From assembly GCA_946811185.2 (NCBI GenBank), contig OX328096.1:41678252-41742251 (forward strand): a stretch of 64,000 nucleotides of DNA, read 5' to 3'. Numbering within the stretch: position 1 is the stretch's first letter; every line of letters begins with the position of its first letter. The position numbers were made by a program, and so were the translations under genes. Source of the stretch: Hippopus hippopus (taxonomy: Eukaryota; Mollusca; Bivalvia; Cardiida; Cardiidae). The notes below the pieces were generated by a model. That model saw only the letters and a program-made list of their open reading frames with translations. It was not told the origin of the DNA and made no database searches. Shown piece after piece: positions 28,450 through 42,200 of the stretch.

Positions 28450-28685
28450 TTCAGATTTAAGACTTCTATTTCAACAAAATTATCGACATGTCCATACCGA
28501 CAGCATCTGCAGAGGACACATTAAACCGTGTCTCAAATAATGATATTTGTCTTTTAAGGAATAGAAAACGCTTTGGGAAAAGGAGAAAATGTTAGTAGCT
28601 TTTTCTCCTTTTCCCAAAGCGTTTTCAAAGTTCCTCTTCGACAAGGTTGTTGAAAAAAGAAGTTTTTCGGTAAAGAATGACATTA
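28450..28685. mobile_element. hairpin MITE family 1 copy
   Basis: Hairpin about 28566-28626 (CGCTTTGGGAAAAGGAG and complement), arms recognisable, ends eroded. Confidence 0.65.
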
Positions 28686-28737
28686 AAATGTCTGAAGGAA
28701 CGAGACGCCTCATGTTTCCCTCTTTTACATTACGCGC

Positions 28738-29056
28738 CGGGCCCCGGTAGCCCGGTAGCGTGCAGGACTTGAGAACACGGGGTCCAGGGTTCGATTCCTG
28801 GCTACGACCCCTGGCTCGGCCAATTTCTTTCCGAGGATTGATGATAGTCACCGTGCGACAGGATTCATTCCTCTCTCACCGCTGACCATTGTTTCGACGA
28901 TGATTATGTGGGAAAGCAGCCAGTGGCTTGGAAAGAAAATTGTGCGAAGTACTGGTAAAAGAGACTCCAGGAACGCAGTGATAGGTGCACTGGCCGCCGC
29001 GATATAACTGAAATAATGTTGAAAACGGCGTTAAACACCATACAATCAATCAATCA
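28738..29056 (+). mobile_element. tRNA-derived SINE
   Basis: CCCCGGTAGCCCGGTAGCG head (part of the A-box lost), GGTTCGATTCC B-box intact at about 28788-28798, body and CAATCAATCAATC tail as in the 17231 copy. Confidence 0.83.
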
Positions 29057-29264
29057 ACATTACGCACTTGCGTATTGTGCCATGGTTATTGGCGCTATGC
29101 CCTTGGTTTTACAATGGAAAATGTCTATTTGGAAATGCCTGAGGGTTTGCAATATATCTTAGCTCTTTTCAACACCGGCAGTCATATATTTCTATGACCC
29201 GAAGGGAGAAGCTTGAAGCCAGCATTTTCTCCTTTTCTCACGATGTTGTCTTCTTCTGTAAATA

Positions 29265-29463
29265 TTTACCACACAATCCAAAATTTTAACGACCCTGATG
29301 AATAAAACTTTTGAAAGCGTGGGAAAAGGCTGGTAACCAGCATTTTTCTCCGTTACCTCCGTCTTCTACTCTTTCAGACACAAATGCCATAACTTGAGCC
29401 ACATTTAATCTGTCTGCAAATACTTTGAATTTCCAAAGTTTTATTGTTTGGTAAAGTGTTGCT
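29265..29463. mobile_element. hairpin MITE family 1, eroded copy
   Basis: TACCACACAATCCAAAATTT left end, GGCTGGTAACCAGCATTTTT centre, GTTTGGTAAAGTGTTG right end. Confidence 0.6.
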
Positions 29464-29819
29464 GTTACGTAAAACGCCATCAATGTAGTGGCACTTGTTA
29501 GTATTGGAATAGATTTTGTTGTCTGATAGCGTAAAAGGAAACTGATAGTATAGGCCTACTACTTAAAATTTGCTAAGGATCATACATATTTCTGCGATAA
29601 ATTTCGTTTTGGGATTCGCCAAATGTGTCAGTAAGTAAATATTGTTTAATACTGATCAAACTGTTGTCACTGGCATACTTGCACGCGCATTTTCTGATAT
29701 CAATACTGCATGCAACCTGATGTCTCACATGACAATGTCATGTACACATCAACACAACTCGCATTCTCCTCATTTGTCATCTTGTAGTCTGAATGTTTTG
29801 TTACCAATATCAAGTCAAA

Positions 29820-30866
29820 ATGCCTCCACGACTTGCAAGACATCGCTTAAATCAAGAACAACTAGGTATTTGCATCGGAATGCTTCTAAATGGTTCCACG
29901 CAACGTTATGTTGCAAATGCATTGAACGTCAGCCAAAGTGTGATCAGTAGAGCATGGAATTGACACCAAACCTTTGGTTCCTCAGCATATCGTCATGGTG
30001 GAGGTCGTCAAAGGTCCACAACGGCACGACAAGACCATTTTATAGTGCTCCAGGCCCGACGTAATCACTTTGTGACCGCAACCACGCTGCGTAACGACCT
30101 CTTAAGTGCCTCTGGTGTGAACGTAACCGCTCAGACAATAACGTTACGTAATCGTCTACATGCATCACGGCTGCCCTCTAGAATGGCATGTGTGCAAATT
30201 CCATTGACTCCATATCACAGAGAGATCCGTTTGCAGTTTGCCCGTGAACACGTGAAATGGGGACACCACCAATAGCACCCAGTTTTTTTCATTGATGAAT
30301 CTAGATTTTGTTTAGACTTTATGGATAGACGGCAACTGGTGTGGAGACGGACTGGTGAGAGGTTTCAGGATGCCAACATCTCTGAACATGACAGATATGG
30401 AGGTGGCTCTGTGATGGTTTGGGGTGGTATTAGTCGTGATGAACGAACGGACCTGCATGTTTTACAGCGTGGTATGATGACTTGCATCCGTTATAGGGAT
30501 GAAATCCTTGATGTTTATGTTAGACCCTATGCTGGTGCGATATGCCCAGACTTCATTCTTATGGATGACAATGCTCGACCACATCGTGCTAGGTTGGTAG
30601 AATTGTACCTTGAACTGGAAACAATCGAGCGTATGGACTGGCCAGCATGTTCCCCCGACCTCAATCCCATTGAGCATGTATGGAATATGCTTCAGGTTGC
30701 CATTTCCAGACGTTTGCCTCAGCCTGGTTCTATACAGGAGCTCGGAGCTGCTCTTGTACAGGAATGGAATGCCATTCCGTCAGCAAACATCAGGAGACTC
30801 ATTGACGGCATGCACCATAGGTGCCAAGCTGTCATTGACGCAAGGGGAGGTCACACACGATACTGA
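29820..30866 (+). pseudogene. Tc1/mariner-family transposase, two in-frame stops
   Basis: One frame runs from ATG 29820 to TGA 30866 (348 codons), broken only by TGA at 29961-29963 and TAG at 30273-30275. The N-terminus (PPRLARHRLNQEQLGICIG) is a paired-like helix-turn-helix DNA-binding start. The DDE catalytic set is present: FFIDESRF, MDDNARPHRA and WPACSPDLNPIEHVW, with 34 residues between the second Asp and the Glu (DD34E, Tc1 type). Length matches Tc1 transposases (about 340 aa). No frameshifts, so decay is young. I could not delimit terminal inverted repeats by eye. It belongs to the host genome's mobile DNA and is unrelated to the left-end virus-like unit. Confidence 0.88.
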
Positions 30867-30899
30867 CATTAACTTTAAAGCCATACCTTCCTGGAACGG

Positions 30900-32270
30900 G
30901 TATTTGTTGTGATGTTGCTGGAAGTGTTGTGTCTGTCTGAAAACAGAAACTTTAGAATTTTTCCGCTGTAGCTTCTCATTTTGTGTTTTGCAATGTGCCT
31001 TCCAATACCTGCTCGTTAGATTGACACAATCGAATATAAATGCGACTTTTTGTCTGTTTTTAATGTGGTTTCTGAGAAATAGTGAAAATCAGATATGATC
31101 CTTATCAAATTTTGAGTAGTATATTTGATTACCTCTTCACCACGCGACAAAAGTTTAGACTCTAATTCAAAACACACGCAGATAACAAATAACGGTGGCT
31201 GGAATAATGAAACTTGCCTTTGAGTAGAAACACGTTCTGGGAAACACACAAAAGCTTGGGATTTTGTGGTAACAGGTTAACTAGTTGCCTGTCATCTGAA
31301 GTAATTTTCAAGCAACCACTCAGATAAATATGAATATCCATGTGAATATGGATAATCAGTCTCAAGGTTTGACAGATGAAAGTGAATTCATGTAAAAACA
31401 ATCCAAAGGTGGTGAGTTTGGCTCCCAATATAGGAATGAATAGTGTCTATGACTTGACTCTTGCCTTTAAAAACTGCACCATCCGTGTAAATATGGAAAA
31501 GTGGCTGCGTAAGTGTCGTTTAAAACCGGTACAGAAAGTTAAAAAAATATATACTGTAAGAATATGTGAACTTCATGCCGCGACATCTCATACCATTGAA
31601 AATGGTTTTAATCATCAAACTCAATAGACTGCACAAATCTTGGAGTACACTTTTTGTTTATTTTGTAGAAAATAATGATCAAGATCAGATTGCCTTCTGT
31701 GGATAGAGCGATGTAGTTACATTCAGATCAGACTGCACAGAACTTGCGATCTGATCTTTGGTCGACTTTGTCCATTATTTTCTGGCAAACTTGCTCAAGA
31801 AATTGCAATGTTCTGGTCTAAGTTCTTGATTGGAAAAGTTCATTTTACTTATTTAGGGCTATGAGGGATAACTTTTACATAAGCAGCTTGCAGCTAAGAA
31901 AAATGTTCAGGAAAGTAGATCCAGGCTAGATCTTCATCTAAAATAGAAGGACGTAGATCTAGATCCATTTTGAACAGGGATCTTATATACATATACGATC
32001 CCTGATTTTGAATGGATTTGCAGATGTACAGATTTTCGATGGTTCGGTTTACTTATTTTGGGTGTGAAAACAAATATCTTAAATATATTCATGAGCCCTG
32101 ATGAAAATAAAATGTCACTAAGATGACTTTACATCTTCTCTTTATTTTCGAAATATGAAAAAGGTTTCTATTTTGTATCCAACATTAAGAACATAGTTAT
32201 GCTCATTTACTTTCAAACAAATCGACACTTCCGCATCATTCGGATCTACTCGGATTTTGGCCTCAACTGA
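30900..32270. other. intergenic stretch before FLII
   Basis: Holds an eroded family-1 MITE (about 31130-31280), a family-3 MITE (about 31670-31870, GATCAGACTGCACAG and CGATCTGATCTTTGGTCGAC) and a small palindrome near 31990. No gene supported. Confidence 0.4.
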
Positions 32271-32275
32271 CAGCT

Positions 32276-32338
32276 ATGGCTGCTACTGGAGTCCTGCCTT
32301 TCGTAAGGGGCATTGATTTGACAAAAAATGACTTCAAG
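32276..32338 (+). CDS. FLII: FLII exon 1
   Basis: [12 protein letters not shown] to DFK, 21 codons, donor AAG|GTAAG, phase 0. No TATA box is seen upstream. Confidence 0.93.
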
Positions 32339-35300
32339 GTAAGAATTTTACGTTACTGTTCAGTTAGGTCTTTCATAAAAAATTAGCACGATAAAACTTT
32401 GCTTCCTATGGCTCTAGAATAATAGTGAAAACAGCCTAACTTCCCGTCTCTGCATCCTAAGACTTTCTCTCAGTCTCTGTTGAAACCGAGTCTGGTCCTT
32501 AGGTGGGTAGAAATAATTTTGGGAAAAAGAATATATAGGCATAATACCAGCAAACCCCCACCCCTTTACAGTTCTATGCATATATGTGATATGGTTTTGT
32601 GAATGAAAAGATAAGAAATTAATGAAATTTCCAGCTTCATTCCGTTGACCAATATTGTACACTGACACGCTGATAATCGCGATGTTAAGCTTCGGTGTTT
32701 ACTAACTTAAATTACAGGGATAAAAATCAAACTCCACTTGCCTGTATGTGTTAAACAATTAATGTCCTTCAAGTGTACAAGAACATGGCCATTTATTTTC
32801 AAATATTCACAAAAACACATCCAACACAAAGAAGCCATTTTGTTACGCAGGAATATTCGCAGAAAGTTAGAATAAACCACCATTTTAGAAATAGACTGGC
32901 CTTAAACATCCCTCGCTGACACGGTCATGTGACAGCCATCAACAGCAAATCCTGATGGAAGGGTTAATTTTTTTCAAACATGATTTTGGCTTGAAATGAT
33001 TCGTAGTTTTTATGGCCAGGGTTTTTGCGTTAGTGGAATGACGTGTTTTGAAAATGAGTTTTTAAACTTCGCTAGTTTGACTATCTTAACCTCATTTTCC
33101 TGTAATTTTTGCAGACGATAACAATAAACAGCATGACATCACCAGCCTCGATTTCGAGACAGTATCGTGTGACTAACAAATAAAACAAAATGGTCGCAAA
33201 CTTCCATATATTGCGATTTTAGATGATTCAACGTTATTTGATGTGTATGGAATGAATCCATCAAAATTGAGCTTTATGTGACACATGATTTTCTTTTTTA
33301 TGGGTTTTCATGATATGGTGGTGGGGAGTTGCTGGTATTGTTCCGAGATGTGCTGGTCACCAGCATTATCTCCTACAACAATATTTTTGAAAGCCTTTTT
33401 TGTCAGGGTTGTTTAAACAGGATTGTTAGGTGAAATTTAATAAATTTTGCCACTGTTTTGCTGAATAATGGCCAGATTCATTGAATGCTGAAAAAATCAT
33501 CCATAGCCTGGGGAGAGGGTCAAGACAGCTTATTTCGAAAACAGACCACTTCACCAAAATGGCCCACTTTATTAAAATTTAAATGGGTACTGAAAAGGTG
33601 AACTTTTGAAATATGACTGAATGTTATTTTAATTGATTTTATCAGAAATTTATAAGTGTCACACTTGTATGTATTTTTGAAAAATTATTATTATTTCTGC
33701 AGCATGGGCCTCAATTTTCCCATACTTGTGTGGGTTATACTCTGCATTCCTGTCTGATGTTAATCATCATGATGTGTGCTCATTTGTTCACCATATGTTC
33801 TTTTCTTCTTCTAAATTGGCATTTTTTGAAAATATAAAATATATGGATTTATTTTCTAAAAGTGTGATCACCTTCAGCTGTGCATAAAATTCAAAATTAA
33901 GGTGGATAACAATGGAGATATTTTGGAAAGGAGTACAGAAATATTTCCCTGAATTTAGTGATTTTAGCCGATCATCTCTCTTGATTTACATGGTCCAAGT
34001 TCATAATATTATTTTGTGAATGAAAAACGATTTTATGATCAAAACATCTGTAAATAACTTCAATGATTTTCAGATAGAAACACACACTAAAAAGTGGGAT
34101 GTTTTGGCAATCAGCTGTTTTGACTCTGGGCTGTTATGATACAGGGCCCTTTTGGTACTGGGTAGTTCTGTCCCCCTTTCCCCAACCTGAATGAGGATAT
34201 TGTTTGTGGGGACAATTTCTCCAAAAATGAGCCATACTCTGGCAAAAGGGGATTTAATGCATCTCTGTAATGCTTTATATCAAGCAAGTCATCACATGGA
34301 CCCATAAAATTCATTTAGTCTAACAATCAACTGAATCTGAAAGTAGAAAGGTGTTTTGAAACACAGAAAATTTCAAACTGCAAGAACTAGATATTATTTG
34401 CAGATGCATTAAGTTCCCTTTGCACAGAGTATGACTCAAATATATTTGGGGATGGTTTCTCCAGTGATATCATCCACTGGAGATCATTTCTCAAGAGCAA
34501 TTGTCTCCATTCACTTTTGGGACCATTTCTCCAGGGACAATTTCTTCGGCAGGTAATTCATTCAATATTCAATATTAAGACCTTCATATCAAATTTCTAC
34601 ACAACTGCTGTTATTTCTTACTGTGGATTTTCAAAAGGGATACTATTTACTTTAATCTTTTATTTTACATTCATTTTGAAAGTAGTTTTAAGAATTAGTC
34701 TCTTTTGATTATAAAACCACAATTATTGCTCACACAGTGATGTAGGTAGTTAGTTTGACCCCTCTCATCATGAGATTTGACCATGGAACCTTTGATGAAA
34801 GAGGCACTACACTGTTGTCTCGAGTGGAATATTGTATGTGATACTCTGATTCCTAACCATTTTTGAACTCAAAAAGGAAAAGATTGCAATTTATGTTGAG
34901 ATTCCTTTGAAATGGAATTGTTGCCTTATTCTGTTTGTCCTATGTGAAAATTTGGAAAGGGGGGGGGGGGCCAAGGGTGTGTTTTTATGAATATCATGAG
35001 TTTTGAAATTTGAGTTACCGAAAATATGCACTGTATTTCACAGAATTACATAGTAATATTCATACTGAATTAAAAAGAATTATTAACACCAAAGTAAGTT
35101 ACGTACTCCTTATACATCTTATTGCTTTTTGTTAAGGATAATGAGTTTCCCAAACAAGTGGCAGATATGACTGGCCTGAGATGGCTGAAGTTGAACAGAA
35201 CAAATCTGGAGTCTGTCCCAAAGGAGATGGGAAACCTGAAAAAATTGGTAAGAATATAACAATGATAATGAATTGTGCTGCAGAACAATTACTACATCTT

Positions 35301-36263
35301 TTTCCATAAAGATTCAGGAAGCATTTTTGCTATTTTTATTTCTTTTAAATTCCTTCCCCCAAAATATGAGCCATGCTCTGTGAAAATTGGGCTTAATGTA
35401 TCGGCAAAAAGTATCAACCCCATGTCAGCTTGTGCAGTCTATTAGTCAATTTTCTGTATGTCCATGGACCAGTCTACCGCATAATTCAATAGGATGTTAG
35501 ACAACATGGATTTCATGGATGCATGGATATGATGACTTGCTTGGTATAATGCATTACTGAGATGCATAAAGCTCCCTTTTTCCAGAGCATAGCTCCTTTT
35601 TTTTTTCAAAAGTTTATTGTTATTGGTAGTTCTACAAGTAGCCTGTTCTGTAATGGAATACCATATCACCACTCCAGACAAACTTTTTTTTAGGCTTTTC
35701 ATGTTGAAAGCATTCACAGATGACAAATTAATTGTAGCTGAAGTGATTTCATTTGTCTTATAAGACTTATAAGAGAAAACACATTGTGGAAGAAGGAGTG
35801 AATGCTGTGTATGAGTATTATCTCCTTTTCAAGTAATGTTTTCAGAGGCCCTCTCTCCCTCTGATATCAGGGTTGTAAAAACACACTATTTTTTGGTAAA
35901 GGGTTAATAAAATACTAATTGGTTGTTGCAGGAACATCTGTCTTTAATTAAGAACAAGATCAGCTCTCTGGGTGCTGATATCTCTGGACTAACATCCTTG
36001 AGAACAATCAACTGTAGACATAACAACCTCACAGATAAAGGGATCCCTGATAAACTGTTTCACCTGGAGGACTTATCAGTTGTGGTCAGTCTAAGTATTG
36101 ATGTGTCCTGTCTTTAAATGTGTGATGTGTTACCCCGTAGAGTTGTAATCGCTGCAGGGAGTGTAGATTAAAATTGGACTAGAAAAGAATACTGCCTGAT
36201 ATTGGATGTACACTTTATAATATTTTGTGTAAGATGGTCAATACACACCCCCCCCCCCCCCCC

Positions 36264-36296
<33 letters not shown>

Positions 36297-39200
36297 CAAA
36301 TCCATACCAACTAAGAATACTCCATTCTTTAGTCAACAGTTCGATCTTTTCATGACCCTACCAGCCTTTGGAAAATATTGAGAGGAAAAAGGAGAAATTG
36401 GTAATCAGCATTTTCTCTGTATACCACATTGTTCTCTACCTCAAGAAAGACAAGTCTTGATAATGGGCCATATTTAAGTCATTGTCTGCAAATGCTTTCA
36501 AAACACACAAGTCTAAAATTTTTGTTGCTGGTCAAGAGTTAATTTTGTTTGTGTTGGACCATTGTCATACTGAATACATAGATCTGTAAAACTGCTTCCA
36601 TTCTTCAAGCTCTTAATTACTGTAGTACCATTTTTAAACTAAAACCTGTAATTATCAGTTATGCAAATGACACAAGGGAAAATTATTCTAGGGAAAGTAA
36701 AATTATTATCTGGTCTTGAATGATATGAATAAATAGTTTGGGTTGAGCAAATTGCTTTTGATACAGGCATAGGCTATGAAGCCTTTTCCGTCTCTGTGTA
36801 CCCTCTGTAGAGACTTGAAAACTTGATGTCATGTTGCTTTTAACTCTTTACCAAACGACAAAATTTGTTTTAACTCTTTAACAAACAACAAAATTTTAGG
36901 TGGGTCCAAGTTCAAAGCATTTGCAGAAGACAAGCTAAATGTGACTTAAAATGGAATTTATTTTGGAAAGGATAGTAAACATTGTGGGAAAAGAAGAAAA
37001 TGCTTGATACCAGCATTTTCTTCTATTCTCACGTTTTCAAAAGCTGTCCTTCTCAGAGTCGTTAGAAGTCAGGATTGTGTGATAAAGGGTTAATTCTTTA
37101 GCATCAACATTAGACGTTTTAGTATTACTTGATTTTGTAATTGTTTTTAAATTTCTTTTTTCTGAACTCAACAGCTATCAATGAAATCAATTCACCAACA
37201 GTGCAACACACTGAAATATTCTCATTTACATTCTCACTTTGATTTTATTTAATTTTTAACCTTATGATACCTAAAAACTGGATACAAATGATTGAAGGAT
37301 TGACAAAATATGAAGATTTAAGAATTACATCAAGTTGTTAGAGAAATATTGGTGTTTTTCTGAAACAATAAATCAATAAGACTTCTGAATATTAGAAGAT
37401 TTAACATTTTTTTTTATATGGACATTGCAGGATTTCAGCCATAATGAACTCACTGAAGTTCCTCCAGAGTTAGAAAATGCCAAGGGTGTTATTGTTCTCA
37501 ATCTCAGTTTTAACAAGTAAGACCAGTAATTTTATCATATTTATACACTCAATGAAATTTTCTAGTCAAATGCACACAGGACAAAAAGCATTTGACTGTT
37601 TGGCAAAATTCCTGTCAATAGTCTGCATTATGGCTTTGAAATTATTTTCCAATAGGATTTGAAGCAGGATTATGCTTATTGCTCTACACCACCATAGTGT
37701 GAAGAGGTTATAAAGAAAATTGCATCATATTTTCATTCATAATGATTTAATTTTCTTGAAAGTAGTTAAATTAGAATATTTTTGAGAACTTTTGGTTAAT
37801 ACATGTATTACAGTTTTGAAAGTTACCTAGCAGTTAATTTTTTGAGATGTATCATATCGGTATTCATATATGGCTTACAACACGCAAAAAGGGGCATTCG
37901 GACATTAGGGTAAAGTGTCGTTTCAGATCAGCCTGCGCAGTCGGCTTAGGATAATCCGAGACAGCACTTTACGACTACATTAGATTTTGTCCTTCAGAAG
38001 ACTTGCACAAAACAGAAAATTACATAAAAACGGAAAGTGTCATTTCGGATTAGCCTGCACGGACTGCGCAGGCTGATCCGAGACGACGCTTTAAGCAAAT
38101 GTCCGAATTCCCCTTTTCGCGTGTTGCAGGCCATATAATAGTTTGAGTTGTTAGGATATGTGTAATTAATGCACAAAGAGTGTATAGATGTTTGTTTTGT
38201 TCATTACAGGATTGAAATGTTACCAAATCAGCTGTTTATTAATCTCTTGGATCTAACATATCTAGACTTGAGTAATAACAATTTGGGTAAGTCTCCTTGG
38301 ATACACAATTGTTGATTCAGTTCTTCAGTCATAGAAATTGGGATTAAAATTTACAAGCAAGTTGGGCCAGTAACTTAGCAAGTTCCATTAGCCCTAATAA
38401 AAATTTACTAGCCAAAATTAAATTTTGTATTATATTACAAGTAAGCCTATAGAATTAAGATAATACAGAAAAAAAAAATACTGTATAAGCAAATTATCAC
38501 ATCTTAGAGGCAACAAAAGCGATGTATTTTCCCTGGATTCCTAACACCAGTCACAAAGCATGGTGTCCGAAGTGAACATTCTAAGCCAGGGTGTGTTTTG
38601 TGTATTTGAAACCAGAAATCTTCGATCTCAATAACTGTCTTCATATTTTCTTTTGGGAGCTGCTAGCTCAGCAACCTCGGGGGGCTTTTTACCTGGTTTT
38701 TAACCTGGAATTCTTCAATAGATGTACTCCATTTGTTACAAAAGGCATACAGGTAGCTTAAGCCCAATATGAACTTGTGATGTTTACTATTACTAATATT
38801 CATAATGAAGAATTTCTTGAATCTGCTGGAATATATTTGCAGTTGATACAGTTTTTGGCTAGCTGGCGAAACTTAAAGAATATACTCGTTCGTCATTAAC
38901 TGGCTGAAATTGCCGTACACCGGATAACAAAATTTAATCGATGTTACCCCTTCGGCCTTGGCCCAGCTTATGTTATATTAGTATAGAACTTTCTGTACAC
39001 TGCGGGAACCAGATTGCCGCCTGGTTAGCACTGTACAATAAACAAAATTGTCGATTTATGAAAAGTTTAGGATACAAGTGACAGATTGAAAGATTTTAGC
39101 TGCTGAAAAGGTTTGTTTACAAAGTAAATCATTTTTCAATGATCTGCATTTTATTGTCTGTGCATGTCATATTCTTTGAAGATTAGACCTGTCTGCTATG

Positions 39201-42200
39201 ATGCATCACTATTCTGTACAGAATAGATATTAATATGCAGTGCATAAACTAAAACCCTGTCACTAAAAAAGTAGAAAAGGAGAAAATGGCTATAAACAAT
39301 ACTTTTGTGAAAAAATCTAGCCTGTTTTTCACTCCAAATTTCAAATGGGAAAAATAATTTTAAAAAATACCACTGTTTACTGCAAACTTATGTAAACAGT
39401 TTTTAGATATAGATTTAAGGAAACCCAGGATTTGTGCAGGGATTTTCCATAGACATTTCAACAAAAATATCTGGGCTTATACAAGGGTTATTTCCCAAGC
39501 CTATTGGGGCTATGTTTATAAATGATTGCTGCATAGGTTATATGCTAGCTAACCATGGTTAGATGAATCATACCAGCTAGAGTTTTAGTGAGTAAACCTA
39601 TATTTTATTTGAAATGAACTGCATTGATTGCCACCTTTCAAAGTAGTCCAGTTTTGTACCAAAAATGGCCAAATCAGATAGGTAGGTACATTGCCACCTA
39701 GCAGAAGGTAATTATTTGCATTTTACAAGTCTGTCGGGCTAGTAAATTAGGAATTCTACAAGCCCCAGATTGAATCTAGTTTTTTGCTGTTGGGCTAGCA
39801 CTAATTTCCACCACTGGTTCTTGCTAAATGCATTATATGCTGTGATAAGAGTTGGACAATTTGTATCAAATTCAAATGTTTTTTTTTATTCTTAAACTTT
39901 TTTGTCAAGTCAAGGTTCAAGAAATATGCAGGTGCAGTGAACCATGAAATGCTGATAGGTATATGTTGATTTCAGAAACCTTGCCACCTCAGATGAGACG
40001 TCTGACCAGTCTACAGACTCTGATACTAAACAATAATCCTTTAGTCCATGCACAGCTGCGCCAACTTCCAGCCATGACATCACTGCAGACATTACATATG
40101 AGAAATACACAAAGAACTCTAGCAAATTTCCCATCAGGTCTTGATGCCTTGGCTAATCTACAAGGTATATAGCACTATATTAACCCTTAAAGCACCAAAT
40201 CAAGCTAACATTATTTAACTTGACTGTTACAGTACAATAACTGAATTTTATACAAAAGCTGTGGTAGCCAGCTGTATATCTTTCAAAGGATCTTTTAGTT
40301 TAATATGTTTAACCCTTTACCAAACAATCCCTGGATTTTACGACCCAGAGGAAGAAGCCTTCTGAAAGCATTGCATTTTCTCCTTTTCCCACAATGTTTT
40401 CTACTCTTCTAAAGTCAAGTTTCAATTTTGGAGTCACATTTATTTTTTCATCTGCAAATGCTTTCAATTTGGACAAATCTAAAATTGTGTCATTTGGTAA
40501 AGAGTTAAACCCTTTGAGAGCAAATACCCCTTTACAAGACAAAACTATTAAGACTTTTCCCTATTGGAATTGATTGCAGACTCCAAATGTGATTCTGCTG
40601 TGTGAAGATAGAAAACATTGTAGGAGTATGTATTTTTGCAAGCCACCAGTCTTAACCTGTAAGCTGCTAAATAGGCAAAACGATGGTTTCCACCTAATAG
40701 TAAAAACCCAAATATTGTGATTTCAAAAATGATTTCACTAGAAAAAGAATACTGTATTGGACAGTGTAGATCCAATATCAGACTGCATGTTTTGCGCAAA
40801 ACTGCCAGAGTCTCGTTTAGCCTAAGGGTTAAATGTGACTGAATATATGTATAACCATTCATTTGTTTTGCACTCATATGGGTTTAACTCTTTTTCAAAC
40901 CACAAAATTTACTCTTGTCCATATCAGTTGCATTTGCAGATAAAAAAAGTGGCTTGAATGGTGGGATTTGTTTTTTTTTTTGATAACATTGAAGGAAAAG
41001 GAAAAAATGCTTGTTTCCAAAAAAGTGTTCTCTAAAACATTCTTCTTTGGGGTTGTTAAGACATGGGATGAAATGGTAAAGGGTTAAACTGATTTAACAG
41101 TACAGAGTTTTCTATTCATCAGATGTGGATTTGTCTCGCAATGACCTTCCTAGAGTTCCAGAGCCATTGTACAAACTTGGTTCATTGAAACATCTCAATC
41201 TCAGTGATAACCAAATCTCAGAACTGTCTTTGTTGATAGGTAAGTAAAATACAAGTTTTGATCAAAACTGATGTAACTAATTGTAGCCTTAAACAAATGC
41301 GCAGCAGCCACTTTCTGAAAATTTCCAGATAAATAGGCTTGCATTTGAAAGGATAAATGACTTGTTGCAAGCACTTTCTCCTGTTTTAAGCTTATCACAA
41401 GCAATTACTGCTCATTTGAAAAAAAAAACTCAACATTTTATAACCATGGACCCAATTTGATGATAGGTGAAGTGGTATGTTTGAAAGTAGTAGCTTTTTT
41501 TTTTGTGAATTACATCACCACTTTTCCTTATAAAGATTTTAAACAGGAGCAATGATTTGAAAACAGCAAGGGCAAAGAAGCATTGACTTTAAACAATCTA
41601 TAGTTATTTCACTTTTTCTTTCAATGTTCTCTGCACAAGTTAAGAATTTCCATTCTGTACATGTATAGGTCTCATTTGTGTTGCTCAAATTACATGTATA
41701 GTGAAAGAAAAATTGATAGAAAGTATTGCCTGAACAGTAAGGGATGAATATTTCTAGAATACCTCTCCACCTTCTTCAAAGTTTGTCTTAGAAATGTAGG
41801 ATGGGATTGATGTTAAGAATTCTTCCTCCTTGCCTGCATGAATGATATTATTCCCAAGGCTATATTCACAAACTATTGAAAGTATTGTCCAATACTTAAA
41901 GCCAAGACCAGCCACCCAATTGGCTGATATGTTCTGTCTCTGTCAGTTAGATGGTTAATGTCAGAAGAGAATCTTGAATGAAAGATGAAAACAGCTCCTG
42001 ATCATAGTTACAGAATGTTTCTTGTGTTTATCTATTTCTTCTGTCGGAAAACTGAAAGAATTGAGTTTAACAATTTTTTTTGTCGTTTTACAGATACCTG
42101 GGTTAACCTGCAGACACTGAACTTATCGAGGAATAAATTAACATGCTTACCGGTGAAAGTTTTTCCAGTTTTTATCAACTGTTTACTGTATCTTGAAATT

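Noticed and set aside
29642..29950. 102-codon ORF upstream in the Tc1-like element
   Set aside because: It overlaps the transposase N-terminus in another frame and shows no domain.
30045..30275. Separate 76-codon gene before the transposase
   Set aside because: It is in the transposase frame, between the two in-frame stops.
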